NCBI GenBank assembly: GCA_902362705.1 | Contig: CABIXK010000002.1 | Span: 142,732-206,731 of the forward strand | From: Rikenellaceae bacterium | Lineage (GTDB): Bacteria; Bacteroidota; Bacteroidia; Bacteroidales; Rikenellaceae | Direction of reading: 5' to 3' | DNA: 64,000 nt | Part shown: one piece after another, positions 1 through 9,346 of the stretch | Layout: every line of letters starts with the position of its first letter | How positions within the stretch are numbered: position 1 is the first letter of the stretch | Position numbers and translations under genes: made by a program | The notes under the pieces: generated by a model | What the model saw: the letters and a program-made list of their open reading frames with translations, nothing else | Databases searched by the model: none | Told to the model about the DNA's origin: nothing

Positions 1-2880
1 GCCTCCGGTGCCTTCCGGATCGCGGCTGCGGCCGACGAGACGCTCGTCGTCTCGTTCCTCGGCTACAAGCCGCAGGAGGTTGCGGTGGCGGGGCGCACGG
101 CCGTCGACATCCGGCTCGAAGAGGATGCCGAGCTGGTCGACGAAGTGGTGGTGATCGGCTACGGCACGATGCGCAAGAGCGACCTCACGGGCAGCGTCGC
201 GACGGTCAGGGCCTCGGATGTCACGCAGGTTTCGTCCGGCTCGATCGACAAGCTGCTGCAGGGCCGCGTGGCGGGTCTTACGGTGATCGACAATTCGAAC
301 GACAGCCCGCAGGGCGGCGTGACGGTGCGTGTGCGCGGCATCAGTTCGATCAACGGGTCGAATGCGCCGCTGGTCGTCGTCGACGGAGTGCCCATGGGCG
401 ACGCCGGCAACCTGACGAGCGTCAATCCGGCGATCGTCGAGTCGATCGAGGTGCTGAAGGACGCCTCGGCCACGGCGATCTACGGTTCGCGCGGCGCCAA
501 CGGCGTCATCATGGTGACGACCAAATCGGGCCAGCGGGTCCAAAACAACGTCTGGTTCTCGGCCAAGGTGGGCGTAGGCGTCTTCAGCGACCAGCTCGAC
601 TATTGGCGCGATCCCGTGCTGATGGCGCGTCTGGAGAACGAATCCTACGAAAACGGCGGCGCCGAGGGCCCCTATACGGGCAAGATCTGGGCGGACGGCA
701 CCTACTATCCCTCCATCTCGGAGATCGAGAGCGGCGCGTGGCCCTACCGCACGCGGTGGGCCGACCATGTGTTCCGTACCTCCGTGACGCAGGACTACAG
801 CGTCGGCGTCGAGGGGAGCGGCAAGAACAACCGCTACTACGTGAGTCTGGGCTACTACGACGGCGAGGGCATGCAGCACAACGACGACTACGAGAAGTAT
901 ACGGTGGACATGTCCTACGACCACAAGGTCGCCCGCGACGTTTCGCTGAAGACCAAGGCGGGCTTCGTGCGCGGTTTCCGCACCTATAACAACGGCACGA
1001 GCTATGGCGTCAACCCCCTTTGGCCCGTCTACAACGGCGACGGCTCCTACTTCCGCAGCAACCCGAAGGACTACGGCAATCCCGTGATGATCAACCGCGA
1101 GGTGAACCGCGGGTCGGACGACATGACGGGCTATGCGCTGGTCAAGGCCGACTGGACGATTCTCCCCGGCCTGACCTTCGCCGCCTCGGGCAACGTGCGT
1201 GCCGAGCAGAGCCGCTCGTCCTACTTCAATCCGCCGCTCTATACGCTTCAGGGCGACAACTACAACGGCGAAGGTGGCAACAGCGAGTCGACCTACGTCA
1301 ATCTGGCGTGCGACGCCTACCTGACCTGGAACAGGACCTTCGGCGACCACGCCCTGTCGGCCATGGCCGGAACCGGCTACGAGAACAGCGTGAGCCGCGG
1401 ATCGACGATCACCGGGCGCGGCTTCACCAATGCCGCGCTCAAGGACGAGGTGGTCTCCGGCGCCGACAAGGTGATCACCTCGACGTCGCGCAGCCAGGAG
1501 ATGCTCGCTTCGGCCTTCACGCGACTGAACTACGCCTATAAGAACCGCTACCTATTCACCTTCACGGCGCGCGCCGACGGTGCCTCGAAGTTCGCCGAGG
1601 GGCATCGCTGGGGCTTCTTTCCCTCGGGTGCCGTAAGCTGGAAGATGGAGGAGGAGCCCTGGATACGGCAACTCGACTTCTTCGACCAGTTGAAGCTACG
1701 CGCCAGCTACGGCGTGTCGGGCAACCAGGGCATTCTGCCCTACCAGACCTTCGAGAGGTTCGGTTACGACTACTACTGGTGCGACGGCCGGGAGTACCGC
1801 GCCTACGGCATCGGCTATCAGGACGGCCGGCAGGGTCTGGGCGACCGCTTCGTGACCTATGCCGGTATGGCCAACCACGAGCTTACGTGGGAGAAAACCG
1901 CGCAGATGGACATCGGCCTCGACCTCTCGATCTTCAGGGGGCGCCTCTCGCTGACGTTCGACTATTACGTCAAGCGCACCACCGATCTGCTGCGCAAGCA
2001 GTATCTGGCCCCCAGTACGGGTTTCGACACGGTGTGGGTCAACGACGGCGAGATCCGCAACGAGGGCTTCGAGATCGCACTGACGGGCCGCATCGTCTCC
2101 ACCCCCGACTGGAACTTCACGGCCACGGGCATCTTCAGCCGCAACCGCAACAAGGTGGTGGCGATCGGCACGGCCGAAAATTCGGGCGCCACGGTCGACG
2201 CCAACGGCATCTGCTACACGCAGTACGGCGGCGGTGTCTACAGCGACGCCTTCCTCAACGTGCTGGCCATCGGCTACCCCGTCAATTCGTTCTACGGATA
2301 CATGGTCAACGGTATCATCCAGACGCCGCAGGGCGACGGGTCGAGCCCCAACACCCGTCCGGGCGAGTTGAATTACGTGGGTCTGAATCCCGACGGCACG
2401 CTCGATCCCTCGCGGCGCACGATCATCGGCGATCCCAATCCCGACTTCACGGCCAGCCTCAATCTCTCGCTGTCGCACCGCTGCGGCATCGACCTTTCGG
2501 TGATGATGTACGGCGTCTACGGCAACGACATCTTCTCGGCGCGCAAGCTCGATGCGCCGGCCCTGAGGGCCGGCCGCTGGACGCCGGAGCATCCGAACAA
2601 CGAGCGTCCGAGTCTGCGCTACAACCGCCAGTACCACGCCTCGTCGTGGTCGGTCGAGGACGGTTCGTTCCTGCGCATCTCGAACATCACGCTGGGATAT
2701 ACGCTTCCGCCCGAAAAGGTCAGAGGGATCAAGCATATGCGCCTGTATGTCAGCGTCAGCAATCCTTTCACCTTCTCGAAGGTGAGCGAGTACGACCCCG
2801 AAGTGGGTGAGAACGGTATCGGCGGCGTGCCCTATCCCCGCGTCTCGACGATCACCTGCGGCGCCGAGTTCAAATTCTAA
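1..2880 (+). CDS. SusC/RagA-like TonB-linked outer-membrane transporter (5' partial)
   Basis: Outer-membrane beta-barrel receptor that imports oligosaccharides with its SusD partner, powered by TonB. The frame is open to the window edge, so the signal peptide and start lie upstream. The first ~40 visible residues end a carboxypeptidase-D regulatory-like domain (VSFLGYKPQEV). The SusC linker VVVIGYGTMRKSDLTGSV follows, then a TonB plug (LLQGRVAGLTV, VRVRGISSING, LVVVDGVP, IEVLKDASATAIYGSRGANG) and a barrel ending in the aromatic VSTITCGAEFKF typical of outer-membrane insertion. A SusD gene starts 12 bp downstream. The ligand cannot be read from sequence; the nearby GH92 hints at an alpha-mannoside. 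Confidence 0.97.
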   Translation, partial: ASGAFRIAAAADETLVVSFLGYKPQEVAVAGRTAVDIRLEEDAELVDEVVVIGYGTMRKSDLTGSVATVRASDVTQVSSGSIDKLLQGRVAGLTVIDNSNDSPQGGVTVRVRGISSINGSNAPLVVVDGVPMGDAGNLTSVNPAIVESIEVLKDASATAIYGSRGANGVIMVTTKSGQRVQNNVWFSAKVGVGVFSDQLDYWRDPVLMARLENESYENGGAEGPYTGKIWADGTYYPSISEIESGAWPYRTRWADHVFRTSVTQDYSVGVEGSGKNNRYYVSLGYYDGEGMQHNDDYEKYTVDMSYDHKVARDVSLKTKAGFVRGFRTYNNGTSYGVNPLWPVYNGDGSYFRSNPKDYGNPVMINREVNRGSDDMTGYALVKADWTILPGLTFAASGNVRAEQSRSSYFNPPLYTLQGDNYNGEGGNSESTYVNLACDAYLTWNRTFGDHALSAMAGTGYENSVSRGSTITGRGFTNAALKDEVVSGADKVITSTSRSQEMLASAFTRLNYAYKNRYLFTFTARADGASKFAEGHRWGFFPSGAVSWKMEEEPWIRQLDFFDQLKLRASYGVSGNQGILPYQTFERFGYDYYWCDGREYRAYGIGYQDGRQGLGDRFVTYAGMANHELTWEKTAQMDIGLDLSIFRGRLSLTFDYYVKRTTDLLRKQYLAPSTGFDTVWVNDGEIRNEGFEIALTGRIVSTPDWNFTATGIFSRNRNKVVAIGTAENSGATVDANGICYTQYGGGVYSDAFLNVLAIGYPVNSFYGYMVNGIIQTPQGDGSSPNTRPGELNYVGLNPDGTLDPSRRTIIGDPNPDFTASLNLSLSHRCGIDLSVMMYGVYGNDIFSARKLDAPALRAGRWTPEHPNNERPSLRYNRQYHASSWSVEDGSFLRISNITLGYTLPPEKVRGIKHMRLYVSVSNPFTFSKVSEYDPEVGENGIGGVPYPRVSTITCGAEFKF

Positions 2881-2892
2881 CGTTTACCATCC

Positions 2893-4434
2893 ATGAAACG
2901 TATCTTTCACTGCATATTGCTGCTCGCGGCAGCCGCGGGGCTCGGTTCGTGCCTCGACGAAGTGCCCTACGGCACCTATTCGAACAAGACCTTCTACAAT
3001 ACGGAGGCCGATGCCGAATCGGCATTGATGTACGCCTATACGCCCCTGAACTATATCGAGTACTGCGCCCGTTTCCTCTTTTTCCTGGGCGACGTGCCGA
3101 CCAACCAGTACAAGTCCTACGGCAAGGCCGACGAGAGCCCCCTTTTCCAGTGGGACATCACCCCGACGAGCGATGAGGCGATCTACTTCTTCAAGTCGGC
3201 CTATGTGAGTCTGGCCCGCACCAACTCGGTGCTCGACAACGTGGCGCGTATGTCGGACATCTCCGCTTCGGCGCGCCGCCGGATCCTGGGCGAGGCCCAT
3301 TTCCTGCGCGCCTTCAACCACTTCATGCTGGTCATCAACTACGGCAGCGTACCCATCCGCCGGCAGACCGTGTCGAGCGTGACGGACTCGTTCCGCGATT
3401 TCGCGCCGATCGCCGACGTCTACGCATTCGTCATCGACGAGCTGGAGACGGCCATCGGAATGCTTTCGGTCGGCAAGCGGCAGGGGCGTGCCGACAAGGT
3501 GGCCGCGCAGGCTCTGCTGGCCCGCGTCTACCTCTACATGGCCTCGGCCAAAGCCTCGGGCGCCCCGGGCTACGAGTGGGTGGAGGATGCCGATGCCGCC
3601 TATGCGCTGGCGGCCCGGTACGCCTCGGCCGTGCTCAACGACCAGACGGCCTACCGGCTCGATCCCGATCTGGGCAATGTCTACGACACGGAGCACCAGG
3701 CCGACGGCGTGGAACACATCTTCATGACCTCGATGAACCGCGAGGCGAGCGGCATGGAGGGCACCTATTCGCAGCTGCCGCAGATGTTCGTCATCCAGAC
3801 CGGCAATGTGGTCTGGATCTCCGAGTCGATCGCGGCCCAGGGCGGAGGTGTGCGCGTGAGGAAGTTCGTCGACTACGAGTCGGGGTTCCAGGCGATGCGC
3901 GTCGACAACGAGTTCCGAGATACCTACGACGATGCCGACCTGCGCAAACAGCTCATGGTGACGACGATCTACAACGAGGACGGCTCGGTGCTGGCCACCT
4001 ACGACCCGTCGAACCTGACCAGCAGCGACAACGTGAAGAACAAGTTCTTCTATCCCTTCTGCCGCAAGTACACCGATGCGCAGTCGAATGCCAACCGCAC
4101 GTCGGCCAACTGTTATTTGATCCGTTTTGCCGAAGTGGCACTTACCTATGCCGAGGCCGCGGGCCCTACTGAAGAGGGATATCGCTGGGTCGATGCCGTG
4201 CGCAACCGTGCGGGGCTGGGCGATCTGCCGCGGGGGCTTTCGCTCGCCGAGTTCCGCGAGGCGGTGATCGCCGAGCGCGTGAAGGAGCTGGCATTCGAGG
4301 GGCACGGCATCTACGATCTGCGCCGTCTGAACCGTGTCGATGCCGCACACATCACCAACAAGACCTTCAAGCCCGCCTACGCCTACTTCTATCCGGCGCC
4401 GCAGCGCGAGATGGACCTCAACCCCCAGAAATAA
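2893..4434 (+). CDS. SusD/RagB-family nutrient-binding lipoprotein
   Basis: Surface lipoprotein that caps the SusC barrel and binds glycan. 513 aa, normal for the family. The N terminus has a lipoprotein signal peptide with the lipobox Cys near residue 20 (GLGSCLDEVPYG). SusD hallmarks are the early NKTFYNTEADAESAL segment, the TPR-like helical body (RILGEAHFLRAFNHF, KVAAQALLARVYLYMA), and the C-terminal RFAEVALTYAEAA and ERVKELAFEGHGIYDLRR motifs. It follows SusC by 12 bp and precedes another lipoprotein by 32 bp, so the three are probably cotranscribed. Confidence 0.96.
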   Translation: MKRIFHCILLLAAAAGLGSCLDEVPYGTYSNKTFYNTEADAESALMYAYTPLNYIEYCARFLFFLGDVPTNQYKSYGKADESPLFQWDITPTSDEAIYFFKSAYVSLARTNSVLDNVARMSDISASARRRILGEAHFLRAFNHFMLVINYGSVPIRRQTVSSVTDSFRDFAPIADVYAFVIDELETAIGMLSVGKRQGRADKVAAQALLARVYLYMASAKASGAPGYEWVEDADAAYALAARYASAVLNDQTAYRLDPDLGNVYDTEHQADGVEHIFMTSMNREASGMEGTYSQLPQMFVIQTGNVVWISESIAAQGGGVRVRKFVDYESGFQAMRVDNEFRDTYDDADLRKQLMVTTIYNEDGSVLATYDPSNLTSSDNVKNKFFYPFCRKYTDAQSNANRTSANCYLIRFAEVALTYAEAAGPTEEGYRWVDAVRNRAGLGDLPRGLSLAEFREAVIAERVKELAFEGHGIYDLRRLNRVDAAHITNKTFKPAYAYFYPAPQREMDLNPQK

Positions 4435-4466
4435 ACCGACACAAACCGACACAAACCGACCAGAAC

Positions 4467-6692
4467 ATGAAACGATTGAACAGATACATCCTTTCGGCAG
4501 TGTTGCTGCTGGCGGCGTTCGCCACCGCGTGCAGCGAGGATACGACCGACCCGGCCAACCCCTACGAGGGAGATTTCGCGCTTCGGTCGCAGGCCGAAGT
4601 CGATGCCTTTACGGCGCGCGGCAGCGTCAACCGTCTGATGATCGAGGGCGAGGGGATCACCGACCTCTCGTCGCTCGACGTCGCGGCCGTCGGCACGCTC
4701 ACGATCCGCAATACGGGCATTGCGGAGCTCGTGCTGCCCCATGTCACTTCGGTCGCCACGCTGCTGGAGATCGAGGGCAACGCCGCGCTCGCCTCGTTGG
4801 GCGAGATGGGGCTGCGTTTCTCGATCGGTGACATACGCATCGAGAACAACCCCGTGCTCACCGACATCGGCGGCCTGATGGGGCTCAAGAAGATGACCGG
4901 GCGCCTTTTTGTCCAGGACAATGCGGCCCTGGGCGAGGACAAGCCCGACCAGCCGGACGAATACGGCTTCAACGTCATTCGCTATCTGATCTCCAATGCG
5001 GTGCTGGCCGCCGACCGGGTGATCCTTTCGAACAACCATCCGCTGGCTGCGACCGACCCATCGCTGATCGGCCAGGGCGGCGAGACGGGCGGCGTATACA
5101 GCTATACGGTGAAATCCGATGCCGAAGCCGCGGCGCTGAGCCTCAGCGGCAAGGAGGTGAAGAACCTGACGATCGAGGGCGCCCAGGTCACCGATAACGG
5201 TATGGCGGCGCTGGCTTCGAAGATCGAGGTCGTGCAGGGCACGCTGACGATCGACGGCGCTGCGATCAAGACCACCGAGACCTTCTTCGGCAAGGTCGAC
5301 TGCCGCGGTGGCATCGTGCTGCGCAACATCGTGACCTACGACGAGGCGGGCGGCAACCGATTCTTCAACATCAACGGATTTAAGGACATCACCTGCATCC
5401 ACGGCGATTTCATCCTCGAGAACATTCCCTATCTGACCCACTGGGGCGCGGGCAACGGCTTTGCGCAGATCACCGACGTGGAGGGAGATATGACCGTGCG
5501 CGACTGCGGCATGCAGCAGATGGCCTTCGCCTCGCTGACCCGCGTGGGCGGCACGCTGACGATCGACCACAATTGCATCGAGCTCTATACGGGCTTTTTC
5601 TGGAACCTGGCGACGCGCCTCGAAGAGATCGGCGGCAGCTTCGTCCTGACCGGCAACGATCATGTCAACGGACTGGGCGGCTTCGAGAAGATCCGCTCGA
5701 TCGGCGGCGATGTGACGATCGCAGGCAACGGCACCGACCCGAGCGCCGGAGGCATTCCCTACGAGACCTGTCCCGGGCAGGTGGGCTTCGATCTGGTCGC
5801 GGGCTGGATCGCGAGCGGTGTCGTCCGTCAGGGTGCCGTCGTCGATTGCCGCTATGCCGATGGTACGCCGGTCGACTTCTCGGATATTCCCGAGCCGGAT
5901 CCCTACAAGAGCTACACGATCTCGTCGCGCGACGAGCTGCTGGCCTTCGCGCCGCAGGATGGCTCGGCCGAGCGCGAGACGGTGCGCGACCTGACGATTC
6001 TCGATCCTCAGGGCACGATGTCGGACAACGACCTCTCGTTCGTCAAGACCCGTGTCGACAAGGTGCTGGGCGACTTCACCCTCGTGGGCTCGACGCTCAC
6101 CTCCACCGAGCAGCTCTTCCTCAACGACGGGTTCGCGGTCGAGGGCGGTATCGTCTTCCGCGACTGCGCGCAGCTGTTCAACCTCAACGGTATGAAGTCG
6201 ATGACGGCCATCGGCGGCGACCTGGTGTTCGAGAACTGTCCGAAGATCGCCACCAACTGGGGTGCGGGCAATGCCCTGTCGCAGATCGAGCACGTTGGTG
6301 GCAGCGTGCGTCTGACGGGCGTGGCGGAGCCCATGGCGGGCGTGACGTTCCTCTCCCTGAAGAGCGTGGGCGGCGACTTCGAGGTGCGCGGCTGCAACGG
6401 CAGCTTCTGGAACTTCGATGTCATGCCGCTCCGAGAGATCGGCGGCAGCCTGGTACTCGCGGACAATGCCAACCTCAACGGGCTGGGCGGCTTCGCACAG
6501 CTCGAGCGGGTGGGCGGCGACGTGACCGTTGCGGGCAACGGCGCCTCGGCGGGTTATATTCCCGTCGCGTCGACCGACAACCAAGTGGGGCTCGAACTGC
6601 TGGGGCGGCTCTACCGTGCGGGCGTCTTCTCCGAAGGAGCAGTCTTTACGATCGAATCGAACGGTATGAGCTATTCGATCGACTCCCTCTGA
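4467..6692 (+). CDS. Surface lipoprotein with three receptor-L/LRR-like modules
   Basis: 741-aa probable surface lipoprotein of unknown binding target, in the SusE/SusF position behind SusC-SusD. A signal peptide ends in a lipobox (FATACSED, Cys22). The rest is repetitive beta-strand sequence such as IGGDVTIAGNG, VGGTLTIDHN and IGGSLVLADN, the pattern of receptor L-domain or short LRR solenoids. Three modules are visible. Each opens with a similar strand (FALRSQAEVDAF, YTVKSDAEAAAL, YTISSRDELLAF); the last two share ~250 residues including the landmarks WGAGN and GLGGF and end near VGFDLVAGW/VGLELLGRL. This suggests internal duplication. A role as an accessory glycan-binding protein is inferred from position only. 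Confidence 0.85.
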   Translation: MKRLNRYILSAVLLLAAFATACSEDTTDPANPYEGDFALRSQAEVDAFTARGSVNRLMIEGEGITDLSSLDVAAVGTLTIRNTGIAELVLPHVTSVATLLEIEGNAALASLGEMGLRFSIGDIRIENNPVLTDIGGLMGLKKMTGRLFVQDNAALGEDKPDQPDEYGFNVIRYLISNAVLAADRVILSNNHPLAATDPSLIGQGGETGGVYSYTVKSDAEAAALSLSGKEVKNLTIEGAQVTDNGMAALASKIEVVQGTLTIDGAAIKTTETFFGKVDCRGGIVLRNIVTYDEAGGNRFFNINGFKDITCIHGDFILENIPYLTHWGAGNGFAQITDVEGDMTVRDCGMQQMAFASLTRVGGTLTIDHNCIELYTGFFWNLATRLEEIGGSFVLTGNDHVNGLGGFEKIRSIGGDVTIAGNGTDPSAGGIPYETCPGQVGFDLVAGWIASGVVRQGAVVDCRYADGTPVDFSDIPEPDPYKSYTISSRDELLAFAPQDGSAERETVRDLTILDPQGTMSDNDLSFVKTRVDKVLGDFTLVGSTLTSTEQLFLNDGFAVEGGIVFRDCAQLFNLNGMKSMTAIGGDLVFENCPKIATNWGAGNALSQIEHVGGSVRLTGVAEPMAGVTFLSLKSVGGDFEVRGCNGSFWNFDVMPLREIGGSLVLADNANLNGLGGFAQLERVGGDVTVAGNGASAGYIPVASTDNQVGLELLGRLYRAGVFSEGAVFTIESNGMSYSIDSL

Positions 6693-6704
6693 TCCGAAAT
6701 AATC

Positions 6705-6738
6705 GCTCACCCGGGGCGGCACACCGCCCCGGGTGAGC
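6705..6738 (+). terminator. Perfect 15-bp hairpin inside the PUL
   Basis: The arms at 6705-6719 and 6724-6738 are exactly complementary, with a CACA loop. The next gene begins 15 bp later and no T-run follows, so it is more likely a transcript-stabilising or attenuating hairpin than a strong terminator. Confidence 0.6.
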
Positions 6739-6753
6739 CAAAACAGCGAAACC

Positions 6754-8049
6754 ATGAAAACTTTCCGAACGATACTTTGCGCCGCGGCGTTGGCGCTCGT
6801 GGCCGCGGGCTGCGAAAAGGAGTGGGACCGCAGCGAGTGGCCCGAGATCCCCGTCCGTCCCGATCCCGTGCCCAACACGGGCGATTACGCCTTCTCCGGG
6901 GGCGCCATCTCCGAGGAGGTGCTGCATAATTATCTCTCGCGCGCCATCACGCAGACCGAGTTTCTCAACACGGCCCGCACGACGACCGACGGCGTATACG
7001 GCACCCCCGACGACGAGCGCATGCTGCTCAACACGGGCGCCAAGTTCATCGGCCGCGCGCTCTACCAGTGGGGCCACGAGGAGCACTTCCTCGACGAGGG
7101 GTGGTTCGCCGAGGCGCGGGCGAAGGTCGACCGCATGCACGCCTCCGATCCCGATCTGCTCTTCCAGGCGGCCTTGTTCGAGATCGTCACCGCGAAGGTC
7201 GACGACATCCCCGTTCCCGCATGGGTCTTCGAGGCCTTCGGCAAGGCGCCCGAGCAGCGTAATTTCCGTTTCGACGCGATCCGCAACGAGTCGAACATCA
7301 TGGTGGGGCAGTGGGGCGATGGCACGTGCGTTCCCGACATGCAGCGCGAAGAGACACAGATGTGGTTCTATTATATGGGCGTGAAGTACATGGAGGCGGG
7401 CTGCGAGGCCTTCCACATGGGTCAGGTGATGCTCATGGCCTCGATGGGCGATGCGGCCAACGGCTATGCCGGCTACCGCAACCTGCTCGGGAAGCTTCGT
7501 GAGGCGGCGCGTACCCGGGCGCTGCGCGGCACGGCGATCTTCGACGCACACCTCTCCAACGGCGGCATCGTCGTGGAGGGCGAGCTGCTCTTCGACTTCG
7601 TATCCTTCCCGCTGCGGGCCAAGGAGATCGTGGGCGAGCAGATGAAGGCCAAGCTCGAGAAGGGCTATCTCGACTCGGTGATCGGCTATACGCGGGGCGG
7701 CCGCACGCCGAGCGGCTGGTCGACCGACCGCGTGCCCTACATCCTGGAGTTCGACAACTTCGGGTCGAGCAGCCATCCGGGCGCCTACAACTGGGACGAC
7801 AATTTCGTGTGGGGCTACGACGAGATTTCGTGGTTCAGCCGTCTGGACGGGGAGTATGCCTGCCAGTGGCTGGAGTATGCGGTCGACTACATGCGCAGCG
7901 TGGACCCCGCGGGTTATATCCAGATGCCCGGCTGCCGTGTGGCGGTCGATGGCCCCGAGCACTTCTATCGCTGCAATACCGCCAGCGAGGCGACCCCCAC
8001 GGGGCGTTCGACCGAGGAGACGATCAAGCGGTTGTGGAAAAACGAATAA
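6754..8049 (+). CDS. Unrecognised PUL lipoprotein, possibly a TIM-barrel hydrolase (paralogue of the next gene)
   Basis: 431 aa from the ATG at 6754, chosen because MKTFRTILCAAALALVAAGC is a clean lipoprotein signal with Cys20; an in-frame ATG 21 bp earlier lies at the foot of the hairpin. I do not recognise the family. It aligns throughout with its neighbour at 8061: ISEEVLHNYLSRAITQTEF, TGAKFIGRALYQWG, PDLLFQAALFEIV, GCEAFHMGQV, ILEFDNFG, WGYDEISWF. Regularly spaced hydrophobic strands each ending in acidic or aromatic residues, with conserved Glu in CEAFHMGQ and LEFDNFG, resemble a (beta/alpha)8 glycosidase. That enzymatic reading is inference. Confidence 0.85.
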   Translation: MKTFRTILCAAALALVAAGCEKEWDRSEWPEIPVRPDPVPNTGDYAFSGGAISEEVLHNYLSRAITQTEFLNTARTTTDGVYGTPDDERMLLNTGAKFIGRALYQWGHEEHFLDEGWFAEARAKVDRMHASDPDLLFQAALFEIVTAKVDDIPVPAWVFEAFGKAPEQRNFRFDAIRNESNIMVGQWGDGTCVPDMQREETQMWFYYMGVKYMEAGCEAFHMGQVMLMASMGDAANGYAGYRNLLGKLREAARTRALRGTAIFDAHLSNGGIVVEGELLFDFVSFPLRAKEIVGEQMKAKLEKGYLDSVIGYTRGGRTPSGWSTDRVPYILEFDNFGSSSHPGAYNWDDNFVWGYDEISWFSRLDGEYACQWLEYAVDYMRSVDPAGYIQMPGCRVAVDGPEHFYRCNTASEATPTGRSTEETIKRLWKNE

Positions 8050-8060
8050 CGCCCGATCCC

Positions 8061-9287
8061 ATGAAACGACTGCTCTATTCCGCTCTTCTGCTGCTCGCCT
8101 CGTGCGGCAGTGCGGCCGAAGATCCCTACCGCTTCGACGGCGCGATCACGCAGCCCGTTCTGGAGCGCTATCTGTCGCGTGCCGTCACCATGTCGGAGTT
8201 CCTGACCGTCGACCCCTTCTGCAACGATGGGACCTATCCCGACAAGGAGGCCGACGTGGAGCTGATCCGAAGCACGGGCGCCAAGTTTATCGGCCGCGCG
8301 ATCTACCGCTGGGGCGACGAGCCGGCGCTGGCCGATCCCGCATTCTGGTCGGGCGCCAGGGCGTTGATCGACCGGGTGCACGCCTTCGATCCTGATGTCA
8401 TTTTCCAGGCCGCGACCTTCGAGGCGGTCTACCGCACGGTGAACGAGATAGAGGTTCCCGCGTGGACGTTCGAGGCGCTGGGCCTGCCGGTCGAGAAGCG
8501 CCGTTTCGACTACGCCTCGATGCTCAACCGCGAGGGCATCTACGTCGATCTGTGGGGGCCGGGCGGCAGCGTGCCGGATATTACGCAGGTCGAGACGCAG
8601 TTGTGGCTGATGTACCTCATCGGCTCCTACGTCGATATAGGCTGCGAGGCGGTGCATCTGGGGCAGGTGTGGCTGATGGGCATGAACGACAGCGGATGGC
8701 AGACCTGGGACAGCTTCCTTCGGAAGGTCCGCGCCTGGGTCGGGCAGCGTGCGCGCCGCCATTTCGTCCTTTTCGATGCCCACGCCGGCAGCCGCGGCAT
8801 GCTGGTGGGCGAGCGGAGCCTGCTCGACTTCAACTCCTTCCCGCTGCGGATCAAGGAGGTGGCGGGGAGGCCCATGGAGTGCGTGCTCGAAGCGGACCAC
8901 CTCGATGCCCTCTACGGCAAGAGCCCCGCATGCGTGGTCCCGAGCGGCTGGCACTGCGATGGGCTGCCCTATCTGGTCGAGTTCGACAACTTCGGCGTGA
9001 GCGACCACCCGGGCGAGGCGAACCTTGCGGACCACTACGTGTGGGGCTACGACGAGATCACCTGGTTCTACATGCTCGATGTCGCGGCCCGGCGCGCCTG
9101 GCTGCGCTACGCCTACGAATGGCTGCGCGCGCACGATCCGCACGGACACCTCGAGATGCCCGGCGCGCGCGTGGTTTCCGTGGGCGGCGGTGCGCAGGTT
9201 TTCCTCTGCCGCGCCGTGGCGCCGAGCGAGCGGATCCCCTACGGCATGGCGATCGACGGTGTGATCGCCGAGCTGTGGCGCGAGTAG
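8061..9287 (+). CDS. Unrecognised PUL lipoprotein, second paralogue
   Basis: 408 aa with a short lipoprotein signal (MKRLLYSALLLLASCGS, Cys15). Colinear with the preceding gene: ITQPVLERYLSRAVTMSEF, TGAKFIGRAIYRWGDE, PDVIFQAATFEAVYR, GCEAVHLGQVWLM, LVEFDNFGVSDHPG, WGYDEITWFYML, HLEMPGARVV. The gap to the previous stop is 11 bp, so the two form a tandem duplication within one operon. Both are predicted to be lipid-anchored. Conservation of the same acidic residues in both copies argues that both keep the same fold, perhaps with different substrate or product specificity. No family name is assigned. Confidence 0.85.
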   Translation: MKRLLYSALLLLASCGSAAEDPYRFDGAITQPVLERYLSRAVTMSEFLTVDPFCNDGTYPDKEADVELIRSTGAKFIGRAIYRWGDEPALADPAFWSGARALIDRVHAFDPDVIFQAATFEAVYRTVNEIEVPAWTFEALGLPVEKRRFDYASMLNREGIYVDLWGPGGSVPDITQVETQLWLMYLIGSYVDIGCEAVHLGQVWLMGMNDSGWQTWDSFLRKVRAWVGQRARRHFVLFDAHAGSRGMLVGERSLLDFNSFPLRIKEVAGRPMECVLEADHLDALYGKSPACVVPSGWHCDGLPYLVEFDNFGVSDHPGEANLADHYVWGYDEITWFYMLDVAARRAWLRYAYEWLRAHDPHGHLEMPGARVVSVGGGAQVFLCRAVAPSERIPYGMAIDGVIAELWRE

Positions 9288-9301
9288 GCGGCGGTTTCGG
9301 A

Positions 9302-9338
9302 GCATCGCCCCGGGGCGTCATCCGTTCCGGGGCGATGC
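9302..9338. terminator. Bidirectional hairpin between convergent genes
   Basis: 12-bp perfect stem (9302-9313 with 9327-9338) between the PUL lipoprotein and the convergent araC gene. It lacks a clear T-run on either strand, so its strength is uncertain. Confidence 0.55.
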
Positions 9339-9346
9339 GCCGGCGG

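Noticed and set aside
4389..6878. 829-codon antisense frame over the repeat lipoprotein
   Set aside because: His/Arg/Val-rich, no domain or start context; the sense frame has a signal peptide and repeats.
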